From: Escarpia spicata
Lineage: Eukaryota > Annelida > Polychaeta > Sabellida > Siboglinidae
Length of the DNA: 64,000 nt
Assembly (NCBI GenBank): GCA_963995525.1
Contig: OZ023214.1
Span: 41,763,683 to 41,827,682 of the forward strand
Direction: 5' to 3'
A model generated the notes under the pieces. The model was not told the DNA's origin, made no database searches, and saw nothing but the letters and a program-made list of their open reading frames with translations. Positions 62,101 to 64,000 of this stretch are shown here, piece by piece. The number at the start of each line of letters is the position of its first letter. Positions within the stretch are counted from its first letter, which is position 1. The translations under genes and the position numbers were made by a program.

Positions 62101-62153
62101 AAAATTCTCGTTTGAAGCGAGGATTCACTATTGGCACACACGCAAAATCAAAG
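50111..62153 (-). CDS. PRMT5: Protein arginine N-methyltransferase 5, 16 exons seen, first exon missing
   Basis: Exons in transcript order: 62153-62035, 61531-61446, 60752-60621, 60223-60123, 59596-59383, 57896-57807, 56927-56856, 56580-56503, 54991-54939, 54163-54041, 53455-53280, 52718-52609, 52193-52094, 51530-51414, 51070-51006, 50263-50111. Phases chain to 595 codons plus TGA. This type II arginine methyltransferase makes symmetric dimethylarginine on Sm proteins and histones, as a complex with MEP50/WDR77. The TIM-barrel part is seen from [17 protein letters not shown] through [20 protein letters not shown]. The Rossmann part has [14 protein letters not shown] (retaining the Phe linked to symmetric methylation), [27 protein letters not shown] and the double-E loop [20 protein letters not shown]. 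The beta-barrel keeps KKVWYEW and ends GRAYTIGL, the normal C-terminus. The leading splice acceptor (62154-62155) shows that one upstream exon of roughly 35-40 codons is absent. I found no candidate for it up to 64000, so it is probably outside the window. Confidence 0.96.
50769..50954. mobile_element. MITE family 2, most complete copy, in a PRMT5 intron
   Basis: 186 bp with ends caatgtctgatatcagatta and, inverted, tttgtctgatatcggacatt; about 38 bp of inverted match. The right end lies ~51 bp from the donor of the PRMT5 exon that ends at 51006. Confidence 0.75.
51645..51795 (-). mobile_element. SINE tail and body fragment in a PRMT5 intron
   Basis: ttaagttcttatacagcctg, caaagtgctttacatgtcac and ggaagcattcagccatgtta match the family tail and body. 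The tRNA-like head is absent. Confidence 0.65.
53525..53755 (-). mobile_element. Degraded SINE in a PRMT5 intron
   Basis: gtatggtatccagtgtttgg, ctgctcaaagtgcttcatac, agcactcagccatgctgcaa and aggattgaatccggattctc follow the order of the SINE from tail to B box, with an internal deletion. Confidence 0.65.
55111..55160 (+). repeat. (CA)n/(CGCA)n microsatellite
   Basis: A CA run merging into CGCA tetranucleotides and CATA repeats, in a PRMT5 intron. Confidence 0.9.
55200..55980 (+). mobile_element. Internally deleted LINE in a PRMT5 intron
   Basis: Linker-region codons ([20 protein letters not shown] at ~55330), a shift, then [20 protein letters not shown] and [16 protein letters not shown] (to ~55690) are the pre-RT region of an L2/CR1-like ORF2. 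The RT domain is missing. The 3' tail ends gcgctatattaaataaagta followed by ATTA repeats at ~55950-55985. Confidence 0.75.
57040..57300 (+). mobile_element. LINE ORF2 C-terminal fragment in a PRMT5 intron
   Basis: Reads [20 protein letters not shown] then [14 protein letters not shown] with stops. Same RWAGH-xRMS family as 8290-8560 and 13020-13340. Confidence 0.55.
60286..60440 (-). mobile_element. SINE head fragment in a PRMT5 intron
   Basis: The minus strand begins with a tRNA-like head (atggttgagcgatcagagtg) and a B-box-like ggttgaaatccaggtgccga, then leads into gttcgttcacccta. The body and tail are missing. Confidence 0.5.
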
Positions 62154-62582
62154 CTGAAATCATAAAGAAAACAAGTTTTGAACAATTTTTATGTCAACCA
62201 GAACTCTGCCATCATCGATTTATAATCTAACTGTTAATGGTTGTTGAAGATATTTAATTAATACTACTGCTAATTTTACTGTTGCACTGTTGTACAGATA
62301 TACTACATTGGTGGCATAATGAAATGATAACCCTTCACAATTAGTTTGAAACTAGGAAAGTAATGTGCGTATTAGACTGTTAGACATCTAGCGGGGTTAT
62401 ACAAAGGCGGCACACATAGTATTTATTAAGTAAAATTAAATTATTCCAGAAATGTTAGAAAATAGTTATTTAGACAATATCGATACAATGGTTGGTATAA
62501 ATCATCTTATTTTATGACAAAATCATGTGGTCATTTCTGAGAAATACCATCCAACTATTGTGACTTAAGTGATGTGGGACAA

Positions 62583-62965
62583 GCAAGTGTAGAATCCAGG
62601 ATCACCTTGATGTTGCCATTATTAACTATAACTCTGCCTAAATTTGATACCATAGTATGTTAATTCCATCATTCCACATCATCCCATACTTTATAAAAAT
62701 ATTGCGTTTAGCGCACTTTTGGTTGATGCCGATTAGCGCTGCGGTTTGTGCCAGTCTGCGCAGCTGTGTTACCATGCATGCTGCATGGTTGAAACAGTGA
62801 TATAATGGCACATGTTGATGCAAACTAGATCGCTACGTTGGCCTAACTGCACTAAGACACAGTGATTTTTATTATATGCCTGGAATGATGGCATTAAATT
62901 TTCAAAAGATGATTATCGCTCTGGAGTATCAAGACAAACATAGGCAAAATATAGTAATACTAATA
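62583..62965. mobile_element. MITE family 1, second long copy
   Basis: caagtgtagaatccaggatc, ctgcctaaatttgatacca, attagcgctgcggtttgtgc and the opposite arm gcaaactagatcgctacg follow the palindromic layout of 45828-46246 with more divergence. It lies upstream of the first visible PRMT5 exon. Confidence 0.75.
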
Positions 62966-63149
62966 ACGATTGGTCTGGCCGGATATTCCAAGTAGTTGAC
63001 ACATCACCCACTTTTCTTGTTATGACTCAGGGCCTTTTACATACTGTTTTTATACATATTTAAAAAAAAATAACTTATTCGTTTATAAATTTATATTTTA
63101 AAATGTATTTAATAATTTATTTATTTTTTAATCCATCAACATCAACTAT

Positions 63150-63885
63150 TGTCTATGTCTATGTCTATATAATAATTGGCAAAAACCATAAGGTCATTAC
63201 GCCAATATAGGGGACGGGGGGCATATGGCATAGCCCTACAGGGAATTTTTAGAGTCGTCTGCCCAGCCTAGATTTAAAAGTATCCACCGTGGCTGCAGAC
63301 ACAACTGTTTCGGTTAGTCCGTTCCAGTTCCTTACTGTTCTATTAAAAAAGCTGTTAGCATAAACCTGAGTCCTTGCCGGCACCTGAATAAATCGTTCAC
63401 TGTGGCCACGAGTGTTGTTGATTGAGTGAACGAGGTGGCTCGGCAAAGGAAGGGCTATTTCTCCATGTACAGATTTATAGAACATTGCTAGGCGGCTGAC
63501 CTCTCTGCGGTGCTCTAGGGACTCCCACTTGAGTGTTTTCATCATTAATGTTACGCTGCTTTCCCGACTGTTGTTACCCATTACAAATCTCGCTGCTCGT
63601 CGCTGTATTTTCTCAAGTTCGTTAATATTTTTGTTGGTGTATGGATCCCAAGCAGCGCTCGCGTATTCGAGATTAGGGCGGACTAGTGCAAAGTAAGCCG
63701 ATTGTTTAGTTTTCTCTGAGCATTTATACAGATTTCTCTTTATAAAACCTAATATACGGTTAGATTTGGCAGATAGGTGGGATATGTGAGTGTTCCATCT
63801 GAGGTCATCAGAGAACTCCACGCCTAGGTACGGGTGATGGTGTACAGTTCCCAGGCTGTCTCCATTGATGGTATTATTATTTTAT
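63150..63885 (-). mobile_element. 5'-truncated LINE (ORF2 C-terminus and 3' tail)
   Basis: The minus strand carries an open frame of about 215 codons with no internal stop from ~63885 to 63249: HHHPYLGVEFSDDLRWNTHI, ILGFIKRNLYKCSEKTKQSA, NLEYASAAWDPYTNKNINEL and VRNWNGLTETVVSAATVDTF. This is the region after the RT catalytic core in non-LTR retrotransposons. The 3' tail ends in tagaca repeats near 63150-63170. The undamaged frame suggests a younger insertion than the element at 14130. Confidence 0.85.
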
Positions 63886-64000
63886 TAAGCACAGCAGCCC
63901 CCCAAAGTGCAGCAAAATATCTGAGCAGACTCGATCTGCTCAACGAGAAAACGGATGGTGGCTGCCTAACATGATAAAGAAGAAGACAAAATCAATGTGG

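Overview
This is metazoan genomic DNA: AT-rich, with intron-containing genes, GT-AG splice junctions and many retrotransposon, SINE, MITE and microsatellite remnants. The repeat content and the proteins fit a marine invertebrate, most likely a lophotrochozoan such as a mollusc. That placement is inference; no species can be named from the sequence alone.

Region by region. (a) 1-27,100 is gene-poor. It holds a 12-copy 59-bp satellite (5131-5839), duplicated GT arrays (6290-6925), a ~1.9-kb inverted repeat (9635-11575), a ~92-bp tandem repeat (12378-12659), a 5'-truncated, stop-riddled non-LTR retrotransposon (about 14,130-16,700) and several short retroelement fragments. One candidate first coding exon, with an RFxV motif, lies on the minus strand at 23157-23286. 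(b) 27,119-35,051 (+) is a complete 15-coding-exon RNF212B-like gene: a meiotic RING protein of 345 codons by my splice reconstruction. (c) 38,111-45,510 (-) is a complete 10-coding-exon RNMT gene, the mRNA cap guanine-N7 methyltransferase (473 codons). (d) 50,111-62,153 (-) is PRMT5: 16 exons encoding 595 codons down to a normal C-terminus. Only the short N-terminal exon is missing, probably beyond the window's right edge. (e) 63,150-63,885 (-) is a 5'-truncated LINE.

RNMT and PRMT5 are in tandem on the same strand, 4.6 kb apart, and RNF212B converges on RNMT. Both methyltransferases act in RNA maturation: cap N7 methylation, and symmetric arginine dimethylation of Sm proteins among others. 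RNF212B acts in meiotic crossover designation. From memory, PRMT5 and RNF212B also lie in the same human band (14q11.2), so their linkage may be old.

No wholly new gene system was found. The strongest unexplained structures are a ~419-bp almost fully palindromic foldback MITE with two further copies, a second MITE family repeatedly placed beside exons of RNMT and PRMT5, a tRNA-derived SINE family whose tail resembles local LINE tails, the large inverted repeat, and the satellite that is open in all three forward frames. All exon joins were made by eye from phase, splice consensus and family similarity; no alignment was run.
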